From Rhizobium sp. NFR03 (GTDB lineage: Bacteria; Pseudomonadota; Alphaproteobacteria; Rhizobiales; Rhizobiaceae), in the NCBI RefSeq assembly GCF_900111275.1, contig NZ_FOGR01000009.1, positions 1 to 64,000 of the forward strand: 64,000 nt of DNA, read 5' to 3'. The notes below the pieces were generated by a model. The model was not told the origin of the DNA. It saw only the letters and a program-made list of their open reading frames with translations, and made no database searches. Positions 45,924-54,076 of this stretch are shown in pieces (position 1 is the first letter of the stretch; each line of letters opens with the position of its first letter). Made by a program: the position numbers and the translations under genes.

Positions 45924-46591
45924 TGCGTGACCTCCGGATCGGCCCGGTATTCGCTGACGACGAAGCCGAGCGGGTTCGTCAGGCGGTCCGTCGAGGACAT
46001 CGGGGCATTGGTATAGGCATAGGTGAGCGTCGCGACCCAATGGGTCATCGTGGTCTCCTCGCCGCGCGCGACAGTGCGGATGTAGCGGACGGAGACGACG
46101 TCCGCGGAGATCAGCGAGATCGATTTCACCGTGATCTCTGAAGTCGCGTTACGGCCATAAAGGTTCTGCGGCGAGTCCGGGTTGCTGCCGCTGTAGAGGT
46201 TAGCGAAGCGGGTCTGCTCGGCCGCACTCGACAGCAGCGAGACGGTCCTGAAGTTCTCCTCGGCCTCCGACTGGACGTAACCCTCGCGCGCCCGGACATA
46301 GCGGGCGGCGAAGTATTTGGTTACCGCCTCGTCATAGGACCCGGCCGTCGAGGTGAGCGCCGAGACGACATCGACGATACCGGTGGAGTTGTCGACGCGG
46401 ATCACGAAGGGCTCCACCGTCTTCAGCGGCGTGAGCGCCGCCACCGAGAAGACGGCGAGCGCCGCGACGACGCTGGCGGCGGTCGCGATGCACCATGCGA
46501 TCCGCGCCGAGCGCTCGACGCGCAGAAGCCGGTCCTGGTCATAGCGGCGAGCCTTGTCGAAATAGCTCTTGAGGGTGTCGGAGGTGATCAT
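45920..46591 (-). CDS. virB8: VirB8 inner-membrane assembly protein
   Basis: This 223-residue bitopic protein has a cytosolic N-terminus ([15 protein letters not shown]), one helix (about 28-52, [21 protein letters not shown]) and the NTF2-like periplasmic domain ([44 protein letters not shown]). It nucleates the apparatus by contacting VirB9 and VirB10. Start ATG 46591 follows the VirB7-like gene by 4 bp. Confidence 0.93.
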   Translation of the reverse strand: MITSDTLKSYFDKARRYDQDRLLRVERSARIAWCIATAASVVAALAVFSVAALTPLKTVEPFVIRVDNSTGIVDVVSALTSTAGSYDEAVTKYFAARYVRAREGYVQSEAEENFRTVSLLSSAAEQTRFANLYSGSNPDSPQNLYGRNATSEITVKSISLISADVVSVRYIRTVARGEETTMTHWVATLTYAYTNAPMSSTDRLTNPLGFVVSEYRADPEVTQ

Positions 46592-46595
46592 CGCC

Positions 46596-46898
46596 CTACC
46601 CCGCCCTGCAGGCGCGGCGCGAGCCCGCCTCGTCGAATGAGGCAAAGGCCGGAAGGTCGGCCGCCCGTGCCGTCACTGTCTTTGCATAGTTGAGGGGCGT
46701 GATAGCAGCGCCCGGGGTCATTTGTGCTGGCTCCGCAGTTTGGCGGGCGACCCCTGCCCTCTCCTCCTGCCATTGCCACATGGATCGGTTGAGAGGTCGC
46801 TTGGCGGCGCCGTCGCATTTGGGAAGTGGATAGGAGAGCGACGCGCAGCCGGTGAGGATCGATGCGGTGCAGACGAAAAGTAGTTTTTGAAACGGCAT
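46596..46898 (-). CDS. VirB7-like small lipoprotein
   Basis: The 100-residue protein has a lipoprotein signal with lipobox LTGC (Cys18; [19 protein letters not shown]). The mature part has a second Cys (PKCDG) and a C-terminal Cys, and is otherwise poorly conserved. Position between virB6 and virB8 is that of virB7, whose lipoprotein anchors VirB9 in the outer membrane. It is longer than classical VirB7 (about 50 residues). Start ATG 46898 gives the signal peptide directly. Confidence 0.65.
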   Translation of the reverse strand: MPFQKLLFVCTASILTGCASLSYPLPKCDGAAKRPLNRSMWQWQEERAGVARQTAEPAQMTPGAAITPLNYAKTVTARAADLPAFASFDEAGSRRACRAG

Positions 46899-46932
46899 GA
46901 AGAACTCTGGACTCCGAACTGCGGGCATGGGG

Positions 46933-47874
46933 TCAGGCGACCCCCCTGGTGAGAAGTTTACGGACGGCCGCACGGGCTCCGCGACCGGCGGCGACCGTGC
47001 CACGGCCCGCCAGAACCGCGCCGCGGGCGATCGAACCCTGATGGGCATCGCGCGCCGTGCCGTAGCCGTAGGTCAGCGACGCACCGCCGGCGGCGAGCGC
47101 CGAGGCGATGCCCGGCAGCTGGTAGAAGACGTAGAGGGCGGAAAGGCAGATGGCGCAGAGCGCGATCGGCCGCATCAGCACGTCGCTATAGGCCTCGATC
47201 GCGGTGAAGGTCGTGTCGATGCTGGAGATCAGCAGCGAACCCACGGCGACGACTAGAACCTGAAGGAGGACGAAGTTGACGAGCTGCCCGAGCCAGGCCT
47301 CGGTGAACCGACGCGTCGCCTGGAACATGGCGAGCGCGACGAAGATCGGGCCGATCGCGAGTACGATGGCGAGCGCCAGTCGCGCATAGAGCGAGACGAT
47401 GTAGCCGATGGCGGCGACGACGAAGCTCGCCCCGATCACCAGCATGCCGCCAAAGCCCGTCACGATGTCGACCGGCCAGGAGCCGCGCGACCAGATGTCG
47501 TGGGCCGACTTCTGGCCCTTGTCGAGGAGACCGTCGAAGGTGCTGGCGCTCGGGGCCGTGCCCGCGTTCAGCGCGGTCGAGATCTCGCGCGGCAGGCTCT
47601 CGAAGAAGAGATCGGTGACGTAGGTCTGGTAGTCGCTGGCATTGCGCACGAGCATCAGGATGATGGCGAGCTTGATGGCGCGAAAGGCGAAGTCCATGAT
47701 CGGCTCGCTGATCGAGCCTTTCAGGATCAGGAAGCCGTAGAGGACGACATAGAGCGTCAGTGCGACGGTGAGCGGTCCCGCGATCCAGGCGGCGATGTTC
47801 GAGGTGCCGGTCGAGACGAACGTCTCCAGCGGCGTTCGGAACTGGTCGTCGAGGAAGGCGAAGACGGTGTACAT
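46933..47874 (-). CDS. virB6: VirB6 (TrbL-type) inner-membrane channel protein
   Basis: The 313-residue protein has about six membrane helices (IAGPLTVALTLYVVLYGFLI, AIKLAIILMLVR, GGMLVIGASFVVAAIGYIV, ALAIVLAIGPIFVALAMF, LVNFVLLQVLVVAVGSLLIS, IALCAICLSALYVFYQL) and the conserved family block IGPIFVALAMFQATRRFTEA. It forms part of the inner-membrane channel for DNA or protein. The C-terminal 45 residues are Ala/Arg/Gly-rich. Start ATG 47874 lies 2 bp after the eexN stop. Confidence 0.92.
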   Translation of the reverse strand: MYTVFAFLDDQFRTPLETFVSTGTSNIAAWIAGPLTVALTLYVVLYGFLILKGSISEPIMDFAFRAIKLAIILMLVRNASDYQTYVTDLFFESLPREISTALNAGTAPSASTFDGLLDKGQKSAHDIWSRGSWPVDIVTGFGGMLVIGASFVVAAIGYIVSLYARLALAIVLAIGPIFVALAMFQATRRFTEAWLGQLVNFVLLQVLVVAVGSLLISSIDTTFTAIEAYSDVLMRPIALCAICLSALYVFYQLPGIASALAAGGASLTYGYGTARDAHQGSIARGAVLAGRGTVAAGRGARAAVRKLLTRGVA

Positions 47875-47876
47875 CG

Positions 47877-48119
47877 CTATCCCTCGAGCGCCTTGCGCAT
47901 GCGCTCCAGCCGCGACTTTCCGTCGGCGGCCTCGGCGTTGCGGCAGTTGGGCGTGTCGCGCAGCGTGCCAGGATTGTTCCGGCATTTGGCGATCTGATCG
48001 GCGAGCAGCGTCTGGTCAGCAACGAGTTCGTCGACCGTGTAGACCCGCTCCGGCGGCGTTGCCTCCGAGCATCCGGCGAGCCCCAGGGCGAGCATGACGA
48101 TGGCGGTGGACGTTCTCAT
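47877..48119 (-). CDS. eexN: EexN-family entry-exclusion lipoprotein
   Basis: This 80-residue lipoprotein has the lipobox LAGC (ALGLAGCSE) and the EexN motif of regularly spaced residues (LLADQIAKCRNNPGTLRDTP, then NCRNAEAA). In IncN plasmids EexN blocks entry of related plasmids into the host cell. Its presence inside the virB operon indicates that the system is, or was, used for conjugation rather than only effector secretion. The start overlaps the virB5 stop (ATGA). Confidence 0.8.
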   Translation of the reverse strand: MRTSTAIVMLALGLAGCSEATPPERVYTVDELVADQTLLADQIAKCRNNPGTLRDTPNCRNAEAADGKSRLERMRKALEG

Positions 48120-48820
48120 TTGAACGCCGCTCCCATTGTGTCCATGCGCTTGCGCCAATCCTCGGCCTTGCGCTGTTCGTCCACCTGGGCCTGCGCCTGC
48201 TGCATCATCTGCAGGCCCTGCATGCGCAGGACGTCCGTCTGCAGGAAGGCGCTCTCCGCCTGAAGACGGGCCTGAAGGTCGGCGATCTCCTTGGCGTCGC
48301 CTGCCGTTCCGATCTTCTGGCGAAGCTGGTCGATGCCGTCGATGCGTTTGGTGGCCGCATCGTAGATCTGCTCGCCAAGCGTGATCTGCCCGGCATTGCG
48401 CTGCTGGGTCCGCGTCAGTTCCCTCGCGTAGAAATCCTCGGCTTCCGATCGATAGGTGGCGTTCTCGTCGAGATGCCGGGCGGCGCTTTCACCGAAGGCG
48501 CCCTCCCCCGATCCGTTCAGAAGATCCTCGATACCGGCGAAGTCTTCCGGAAGGGCCTTGCGGATCTCCGGCCGGTTGAGGAGGCTCGCGACATCGGCCA
48601 TGTCGGTCAGTTTGTTCAGCGAGCCGTAGAGCTGCTCGGCTTGGCTGATCTGCTGGTTCAGAGCGTCTAGCTGGCTCTTGAGCTGGGTAATGGATTCGAT
48701 CTGCTTCAGGATCGCGGCCTGGTCGATGACCGGGATGCCCTGCGCGGCAACAGGTCCGACCGGAGCTGTGAAGGTCGCGACCATCATGGCCGCAACGAGG
48801 GAAAGCTTCGTTCGTCGCAT
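48116..48820 (-). CDS. virB5: VirB5-type minor pilin
   Basis: The 234-residue protein has a signal peptide (about 1-27, ...GPVAAQG) and a long helical body (QAAILKQIESITQLKSQLDA; RMQGLQMMQQAQAQVDEQRK) as in VirB5, which tips the pilus and contacts recipient cells. Start ATG 48820 has AGGAG at good spacing; a TTG immediately upstream is less likely. It shares TGATG with the virB4 stop. Confidence 0.9.
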   Translation of the reverse strand: MRRTKLSLVAAMMVATFTAPVGPVAAQGIPVIDQAAILKQIESITQLKSQLDALNQQISQAEQLYGSLNKLTDMADVASLLNRPEIRKALPEDFAGIEDLLNGSGEGAFGESAARHLDENATYRSEAEDFYARELTRTQQRNAGQITLGEQIYDAATKRIDGIDQLRQKIGTAGDAKEIADLQARLQAESAFLQTDVLRMQGLQMMQQAQAQVDEQRKAEDWRKRMDTMGAAFK

Positions 48821-51204
48821 CAACTTGCACTCCTTCTCTTCTGGAACAGCGGCAGCCAGTCCTCCGGCCGGTCCCCGACCTCGGCGCGGATGGTCTCGGC
48901 AAGTTCGACATTCGCGGTGCGCCCCGACAGGATCGCGAGCTCGTCGTCGAAGCCGGACAGGTTCAGCTCGGCAACGACGCTGTCGTGCCCCTGCTTGACG
49001 ATGAAGCGCCGGCTGTCGGCGGACAGCTCACGAGCCAGAAGCTCGAACTCCGTCTCCGTCAGCTTGAAGCCCTCGACATAGTCGGCCCGATTGCCACGCG
49101 GGTTCGGCATGAAGACCTGCGTCGGGCACTGCTCGATGATCGTGTGGGCGATCGGCGAGGCAATCGCGTCGCGCGGGCTCTGGGTCGCAAACAGCATCAA
49201 CCCGTTCTGCTTGCGGATCGTCTTCAGCTTGTTCTGCGCGAGATCGCGAAACCCCTCGTCGGCCAGCGCCTTCCAGAACTCGTCGATGACGATGATGATC
49301 CGCCGTCCGTCGATCAGCTGCTCGACGCGGTGGAAAAGATAGGCCATCAACGGCGTGCGGATTTCCTCGTTGTCGAGGAAGTCAGTCATGTCGTAGCCGA
49401 GGAATTTTGCGCCGATGCCGATGTCGTCGGTCTCGTTGTCGAACACCCAGCCGAGCGGCCCTCCCCTCTCCCACCGCCGCAGACGGGCGGCGATGCCCTC
49501 CGGATCGGTGTTGTTGAGAAAACTGCGCAGCGCGCCGATGGTGCGGTTCTCCGGCGCGAGATCGGCGAGGCCGTCGATCGCGCCGGCAATATCGCGGGTC
49601 TCAGTGACCGACAGCTCGCGCGACCGCGAACCGACGAGCTTGGCCACCCATTGGGCGAGGAAGATCCGGTTCGCGGGCGTCAGCTCGAGGCCCTTGAGCG
49701 GTGCGCAGCCGGTGGGAACGCCGTTCTTCAGCGGCAGATAGGTGCCGCCGGCGGCGCGCACGAAGAGATCGGCGCCGCAGTCCTTGTCGAAGAAGACCAT
49801 GTGCGGGTCGTGCTTCTGGAGCTGGGCCAGCATGAAGTTGAGGATCACGGTCTTGCCCGAGCCGGACGGGCCGCAGACGAAAGTGTTGCCGAGATCGCCA
49901 TGATGGAAGTTGAAGTAGAACGGCGAGCCCGACGCGGTCTTCAGCATGGCGACGGCCGGACCCCATTCGTTGCCATCGGCGCTTCCCGAGGGGTAGCCGT
50001 GGAAGGGGGCGAAGGCCGCGAAGTTCTTCGACGTGATCGCGCCGGAGCGGGCGCGGTAGCGGAAGTTGCCCGGCAGCTGCGCCCACCAGGCGGCTTCCAG
50101 CCCAAGATCCTCCCGAGCGACGACCGCGCCGCCATTGGTCAGATGCGAGCGGGCCTTCGCGAGATTGTCGGTGAGCGCCTTCACCGTGGTCGCGAAGACC
50201 GCGAGCGTCAGATGATGCTCGCCGAGCACGAAGCGATTGGATTCCAGATCGTCGAGGGCGTCGTCCAGATCGTCGAGCTGCGAACTCGCCCGGTCGCCGG
50301 CGCTGACCATCTGGTTCTGCTTTCGCGCCATGATCGCTTTCGCATCCGACTTCGACGCGAAGGCGAAGCTCTGGGACAGGATGAACTCGAAAGGTGCGGT
50401 CAGCAGCCCGTCGAGCATGCCCGGCCGGGTACGCGCCGGATATTCCTTGAAGCCGAACATGCCGGCATAGCGGCTCATACCCTCATGGCGGATCTCGATC
50501 GTCTCGCGGCCGATGATGACCCGGTCGGAATAGATGGCCGAGGAAATGCGGCCTTCGGTAAGCGGCACGGGCTCGCGGCGGCCTCCGACGAGCTGATGCA
50601 GGATCGCGCTCGGCTCGGAGAAGACGATCCCGTCGTTCTCGACCAGCGACAGAACGCGCGGCGAGAAGCGCTTCAACCCGGCCGTCACGTCGATGACGGC
50701 ATCGTGCAGCTTCTTCAGCGCGTCCTGGTCGAGCTCCCTCCCCTGCCGGTGCGTGCCGCGCAGGCGCGCCATCAGGGTCACGAGTTTCTCGGCGGGATCT
50801 CGGCCAGGATGCCAGACAAGGGTGAGGACGAGCTCGTTGCGAAACAGCTCCTCGCCGATCATCCGCTCGCGGTAACGCGCATCGAGGCGTGCCGAGAAGA
50901 AATTCGCGAAGGCTCCTTCCGGAAAGGCATTGTCCCGCCGCCGAATGACGTGCGTCCACAGCGCCAGGCGCTCGTCGGCGATATTGCGATAGAGCGTGTT
51001 GAGATGACGGTGCAGCGCGTTGAGATCGACAGGGTCCGCGGTCTCGAAGGCGACGCCCTCGATGGCGATCATCACCATCAGCGCGCGGCTGTCGAGCGCG
51101 ATGACGCTGTCGTCGACATGCCGGACATAGGGGATGAAGGTCTCTGGCTCCAGTTCCCGGGCTTTGATCGCGGTGGTGCTAGGCAAGGCCGAGATCCCTT
51201 GCAT
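48820..51204 (-). CDS. virB4: VirB4 (CagE/TrbE) ATPase
   Basis: This is the 794-residue largest ATPase of the system. The N-terminal VirB4 domain (residues 1-250; IPYVRHVDDSVIALDSRAL) leads to the C-terminal P-loop domain: Walker A CGPSGSGKTVILNF (about 440-455), HMVFFDKDCGADLF, Walker B RIIIVIDEFWKAL (about 635-647) and FATQSPRDAIASPIA. It energises pilus assembly and contacts VirB3. It overlaps virB3 by 26 bp and virB5 by a base. Confidence 0.96.
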   Translation of the reverse strand: MQGISALPSTTAIKARELEPETFIPYVRHVDDSVIALDSRALMVMIAIEGVAFETADPVDLNALHRHLNTLYRNIADERLALWTHVIRRRDNAFPEGAFANFFSARLDARYRERMIGEELFRNELVLTLVWHPGRDPAEKLVTLMARLRGTHRQGRELDQDALKKLHDAVIDVTAGLKRFSPRVLSLVENDGIVFSEPSAILHQLVGGRREPVPLTEGRISSAIYSDRVIIGRETIEIRHEGMSRYAGMFGFKEYPARTRPGMLDGLLTAPFEFILSQSFAFASKSDAKAIMARKQNQMVSAGDRASSQLDDLDDALDDLESNRFVLGEHHLTLAVFATTVKALTDNLAKARSHLTNGGAVVAREDLGLEAAWWAQLPGNFRYRARSGAITSKNFAAFAPFHGYPSGSADGNEWGPAVAMLKTASGSPFYFNFHHGDLGNTFVCGPSGSGKTVILNFMLAQLQKHDPHMVFFDKDCGADLFVRAAGGTYLPLKNGVPTGCAPLKGLELTPANRIFLAQWVAKLVGSRSRELSVTETRDIAGAIDGLADLAPENRTIGALRSFLNNTDPEGIAARLRRWERGGPLGWVFDNETDDIGIGAKFLGYDMTDFLDNEEIRTPLMAYLFHRVEQLIDGRRIIIVIDEFWKALADEGFRDLAQNKLKTIRKQNGLMLFATQSPRDAIASPIAHTIIEQCPTQVFMPNPRGNRADYVEGFKLTETEFELLARELSADSRRFIVKQGHDSVVAELNLSGFDDELAILSGRTANVELAETIRAEVGDRPEDWLPLFQKRRSAS

Positions 51205-51517
51205 CGTAACGGCGGGCGAGCTTGAGCGGCGTCACCGTCGAGCCGCCCCAGATCGCGCCGTTGCGCGCCCTGCCCCGTGTATCGACCCAGGCCAGCAGAA
51301 CCCGGAACATGTTGTGGTCGTGCTTGACGACGGCCTTGAAGACGATGTGGACGACGACGCCGATCAGTGCGTAGACGACCGAGCCCGCGACGATGAACAA
51401 CACCGTCGTCAGGATCACATTGATCCCCATTGCCTCCATCGTGACGCCGGCGATCATCGCCGGCCTCGTGCAGGCGAGGAACAGCGTGTCCTCTTCAAGC
51501 GCGATCCTCTCCGCCAT
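51179..51517 (-). CDS. virB3: VirB3 inner-membrane protein
   Basis: The 112-residue protein has the VirB3 pattern: LFLACTRPAMIAGVTMEAMG followed by a hydrophobic segment (NVILTTVLFIVAGSVVYALI) and a C-terminus with the R/D-rich tail. It is needed for pilus assembly and acts with VirB4, with which its gene overlaps. It starts three bases after the virB2 stop. Confidence 0.9.
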   Translation of the reverse strand: MAERIALEEDTLFLACTRPAMIAGVTMEAMGINVILTTVLFIVAGSVVYALIGVVVHIVFKAVVKHDHNMFRVLLAWVDTRGRARNGAIWGGSTVTPLKLARRYDARDLGLA

Positions 51518-51520
51518 GTC

Positions 51521-51823
51521 TCAGCCTCCGGCGATCGTGTTGACGATCTCGGTTGCGCCGAAGATGATGCCGATGCCGAGCACCACGAAGGCGGCCTTGC
51601 GCAGGTCGAGATAGCCGAACATCCAGGCGATGCCGACGACGACGGTGGCGATGATGGCGAGCAGTCGGGCGACATTGCCGGTCAGCAGTGTGACGACGTT
51701 CTGAAGTGTCGCCTCGATGCCGCCAGCGGCCTGCGCATAGGCAGGTTCGGACAGGACGAGTCCAAGCAGGACAGCCGTGACCATGACGGTGGCGAATGAT
51801 GTCGGTCGGGTTCCCTTGAACAT
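51521..51823 (-). CDS. virB2: VirB2 major pilin precursor
   Basis: The 100-residue precursor has a long signal peptide (cleavage near AYAQA, about 29-31) and a mature pilin of about 70 residues with two hydrophobic helices (VARLLAIIATVVVGIAWMFG; AAFVVLGIGIIFGATEIV). It forms the conjugative pilus. The ATG at 51823 has AGGAG nine bases ahead; the GTG three codons upstream overlaps that site and is unlikely. Confidence 0.9.
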   Translation of the reverse strand: MFKGTRPTSFATVMVTAVLLGLVLSEPAYAQAAGGIEATLQNVVTLLTGNVARLLAIIATVVVGIAWMFGYLDLRKAAFVVLGIGIIFGATEIVNTIAGG

Positions 51824-51850
51824 GGGGCTCACTCCTTCTGTTACTGGATG

Positions 51851-52525
51851 CTATCGAGAAAAGATCAGGACGGTGGATTGCCGGGCCTGGCCGAACACGT
51901 CCCAGGCTTGAGACGCCGCGACCGGTTCATCCGGTGGCGTCACCGCCTCCGCTGAAATCGTGACGTCTTCGGGTGTTTGGGGCGCAAGTGACGCTGGCGC
52001 TGCCAGCTCTCGTGCCTGCAAGCTCCCTGCTCCGCCGCCGTCATCGAGGGTCAGCGACGAAAGTCTGTCGGCCAAACGCCGCTGCTCCTCGGCAATTCGC
52101 CGGTCGTAGCCGGCCATCGCGCCGACCGCGGTGTCACCTCGTCCATAATAAGACTGGAGCATCGCGGCCTCGGCGTCTCCACCCGTCGTAACAGCGGCGC
52201 GGTAGTAGCGGTCGAGGAGCGTGCCCGTGGCTTCGAGATTGAGGCAGGGTTCGAAGAGGTCGGACACGGACAACCCGAGCCGGGGAAGATCATCGGTGCT
52301 GATGCCACCGAGTCCGAGATCGATGCTATGGCCTTTGGCCACAAGCGTCGTGGCGATTTCGATCGCTTCAGTTTTGCTCCGCGGCCGATCGAGCCGTGGC
52401 ACATCGCTGTTGATCCGGATGGCGAGCGGATCGAACCCGCTCTCGACACTGACGACGGCGGCGAGGACCTCGATCTGGATCATGGGCGCGCAACTTAGCG
52501 CGATGTCTGCGAAGGCCATGGACAT
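51851..52525 (-). CDS. virB1: VirB1 lytic transglycosylase
   Basis: The 224-residue protein has the SLT/GH23 catalytic motif (VVSVESGFDPLAIRIN, catalytic Glu28) and LGLGGIS with a later YYGRGDTAVGAMAGYDRRI. It opens the peptidoglycan for assembly of the secretion channel. The C-terminal 60 residues are a Pro/Ala-rich linker. No obvious classical signal peptide is seen in this reading, which is common among annotated VirB1 proteins. The start is ambiguous between two nearby ATGs. Confidence 0.88.
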   Translation of the reverse strand: MSMAFADIALSCAPMIQIEVLAAVVSVESGFDPLAIRINSDVPRLDRPRSKTEAIEIATTLVAKGHSIDLGLGGISTDDLPRLGLSVSDLFEPCLNLEATGTLLDRYYRAAVTTGGDAEAAMLQSYYGRGDTAVGAMAGYDRRIAEEQRRLADRLSSLTLDDGGGAGSLQARELAAPASLAPQTPEDVTISAEAVTPPDEPVAASQAWDVFGQARQSTVLIFSR

Positions 52526-52529
52526 GGCG

Positions 52530-53060
52530 TCAGAACCAGACGCGCTGCTTGCCAGCGCCGTCGATGGTCACATCGACGAACCGGGGCTTCTCCCGCCGGT
52601 TCGGCGCTGTCGTAATCGTCGCCTTGCAGACCATGCGATCACCGTCGCGGACCCAATGGGCGAGCGATTGCTGGCCGCCCCGGTCGCGGTCGCCAAAAGT
52701 GCATCGGGAGCTGCGGACCTCCCGAGGCTTAACCGAGACGCAAGCAGCCTCCCGACGACGGTCGCCATAGCGGGACGTCAGGCGAAATCCCGTATCGCAG
52801 TAGTAGGGCTCGTAACCGGGTTGCGATGCGGAAAAGCCGACGCCGCCGCAGGTCGGGAACGGGTGGCCCTTGGCGAGTTCTCTCCAAAGCTTCTCGATCG
52901 GGGGGTGGCAGGCTTCGAACTGTGTCGGGCCGCCGGGGTTCGAAAGGCATAGAATAACCTCGCAACCCCAGTTGTCGGCATGGGCATGACTGGTCGGAAT
53001 GAGATATAAAGCCGCTGTCAAAAGGACAGGAGAAAGCGTCTTGAGGACAGCTGTTTTCAT
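52530..53060 (-). CDS. KikA/TrbM-family conjugal transfer protein
   Basis: This 176-residue secreted protein has a signal peptide (about 1-28, ...SHAHA) and a Cys-rich N-terminal domain (WGCEVILCLSNPGGPTQFEA, then FPTCGGVGF and PYYCD), as in TrbM/KikA/MpfK. These proteins are encoded at the head of VirB operons of conjugative plasmids and aid the mating apparatus; the exact role is unclear. It is the first gene of the operon, four bases before virB1. Confidence 0.82.
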   Translation of the reverse strand: MKTAVLKTLSPVLLTAALYLIPTSHAHADNWGCEVILCLSNPGGPTQFEACHPPIEKLWRELAKGHPFPTCGGVGFSASQPGYEPYYCDTGFRLTSRYGDRRREAACVSVKPREVRSSRCTFGDRDRGGQQSLAHWVRDGDRMVCKATITTAPNRREKPRFVDVTIDGAGKQRVWF

Positions 53061-53146
53061 GTTTGCGACACCCTTTAACCAAAGGCGGGCCCCTGCGTTG
53101 CACCACAGGCTTCCGCTTGAATGTCTTATAGCGGGCGTTTAAACAC
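53061..53146. promoter_or_regulatory. divergent promoter of the virB operon and its regulator gene
   Basis: The 86-bp gap separates the kikA-virB operon from the divergent winged-helix gene. AATGTCTTATA at 53120-53130 recurs at 53545-53555 on the far side of the regulator gene. A regulator binding both copies is plausible. No clear -35/-10 pair could be fixed. Confidence 0.5.
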
Positions 53147-53500
53147 ATGCCAAGTCGTTTCGATAGTCACTGGCACAGTCTGTCCTTTGCAGCCATGATC
53201 CTCCGTGAAATTATGGATAACCCCCTTAAAAACGAGACAGCTTCGTCGCGCCTGAAGCAAATCGGACTGATGAGTGTCCTTTATTACATGCACTTGGCGA
53301 ATAAAAAGCTGACGATTGCCAATATAATCGAGGAGACTGGATTGACGCGGGGGGGCATATGGGAGGCGGTGGACTTCCTGATTCAGCGTAAGTTGCTCAC
53401 GGAGACCCAGATCAAGAACTCTCTGGGGCGTGGAAGAGCTCGTCAGTTCGATATTCCGCAGACGATTTTCGACAAACTTCGCCACTTCGAGAACACCTGA
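53147..53500 (+). CDS. small winged-helix (MarR-like) transcription regulator
   Basis: The 117-residue protein has an N-terminal helix and a winged HTH (LTIANIIEETGLTRGGIWEA, recognition helix) followed by a wing (QIKNSLGRGRARQFDIP). It has no sensor domain. It is divergent from the virB operon with 86 bp between them, so control of conjugation genes is the likely job. The ATG follows GTTTAAACAC without a strong ribosome site. Repeats flanking the gene (53120 and 53545) may be its operators. Confidence 0.7.
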   Translation: MPSRFDSHWHSLSFAAMILREIMDNPLKNETASSRLKQIGLMSVLYYMHLANKKLTIANIIEETGLTRGGIWEAVDFLIQRKLLTETQIKNSLGRGRARQFDIPQTIFDKLRHFENT

Positions 53501-53544
53501 TATGAGACGATCACGTATTTTGTGGGGAAGGACCAACCACGTTT

Positions 53545-53555
53545 AATGTCTTATA
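53545..53555 (+). repeat. second AATGTCTTATA box
   Basis: This is an 11-base exact repeat of 53120-53130, 45 bp after the winged-helix gene stop. The core CTTATAAG here is palindromic. It may be an operator for the neighbouring regulator, shared between the virB and repABC control regions. Confidence 0.4.
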
Positions 53556-53957
53556 AGAGACAGTCTTGCGAGGTGTGCGCGAGTTGCGCATAGTTGCAAC
53601 GTGATTCGATTAGCATCGCGTCAGGGCCGGGTGCGTTGTCGGGATCTGGGATTGGCTCCGGAAAGCGCAATGCCGCCCGTATTTCTCGGGCGCGACGGTC
53701 ATTATCCCCATGATGATCTCCGCATGAACAAGGTCATGCGGACAAGCATCATCTCCTTGAGCGGGTGCTTATATCCAGATCTGCACCTCGGGTGATTCTA
53801 ACGAGTCGCTGGTCCGGCTCATAGAAAGTGAGCGTGAGTGAGCCAGGCAGAGGAGATACGTGCGCAAATCTGCGCTTTGCGGAAAATAGGCGAAAGAACG
53901 AAAACCTTACTAACCTACGGTAAACGATCGTAAATTCGGCTTGAGCGATGGAACCTG

Positions 53958-53975
53958 GAAGTTCGCTTTAACTTC
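53958..53975. repeat. inverted repeat GAAGTT-N6-AACTTC
   Basis: This perfect 6-bp inverted repeat with a 6-base spacer lies about 100 bp before repA. It could be part of the repABC operator or a partition site. It does not match the 16-bp parS consensus that I know for repABC plasmids. Confidence 0.4.
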
Positions 53976-54020
53976 GTCTTAACCTTAAATCCCTTGCCCA
54001 GATTTGGGAATCGAGCAATT

Positions 54021-54059
54021 GTCACGATAATTGGATTACTTCCTGGAAATTATCGTGAC
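54021..54059. promoter_or_regulatory. perfect 12-bp inverted repeat just upstream of repA
   Basis: GTCACGATAATT (54021-54032) and its exact complement (54048-54059) flank 15 bases, ending 17 bp before the repA ATG. In repABC operons RepA (helped by RepB) represses its own promoter by binding an inverted repeat in this place, so this is the best candidate operator. It could also form a hairpin in the leader. Either reading is inference. Confidence 0.6.
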
Positions 54060-54076
54060 TAAAGGCGAATAGCTGA

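Larger units (their letters stand above)
53501..54076. promoter_or_regulatory. control region upstream of repABC
   Basis: This 576-bp non-coding stretch holds the repABC promoter region, a second copy of the AATGTCTTATA box and two inverted repeats described separately. A 64-codon frame at 53601-53795 has no ribosome site or family and is not counted. AT content rises toward repA, as usual for replicon control regions. Confidence 0.55.

Noticed and set aside
48985-51225. 746-codon open frame on the plus strand
   Set aside because: It is the antisense shadow of virB4, with no homology and composition expected from GC-rich coding DNA read backwards.
53546-53563. Similarity of the second AATGTCTTATA box to the Tn5 mosaic end (TATAAGAGACAG)
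   Set aside because: Only 12 bases match directly, the rest needs a gap, and an 11-base part of the box recurs at the virB promoter, so a natural operator is more likely. An adapter-derived join can be excluded by reads across this point.
53601-53795. 64-codon frame upstream of repA
   Set aside because: No ribosome site, no family, and it lies in the replicon control region.
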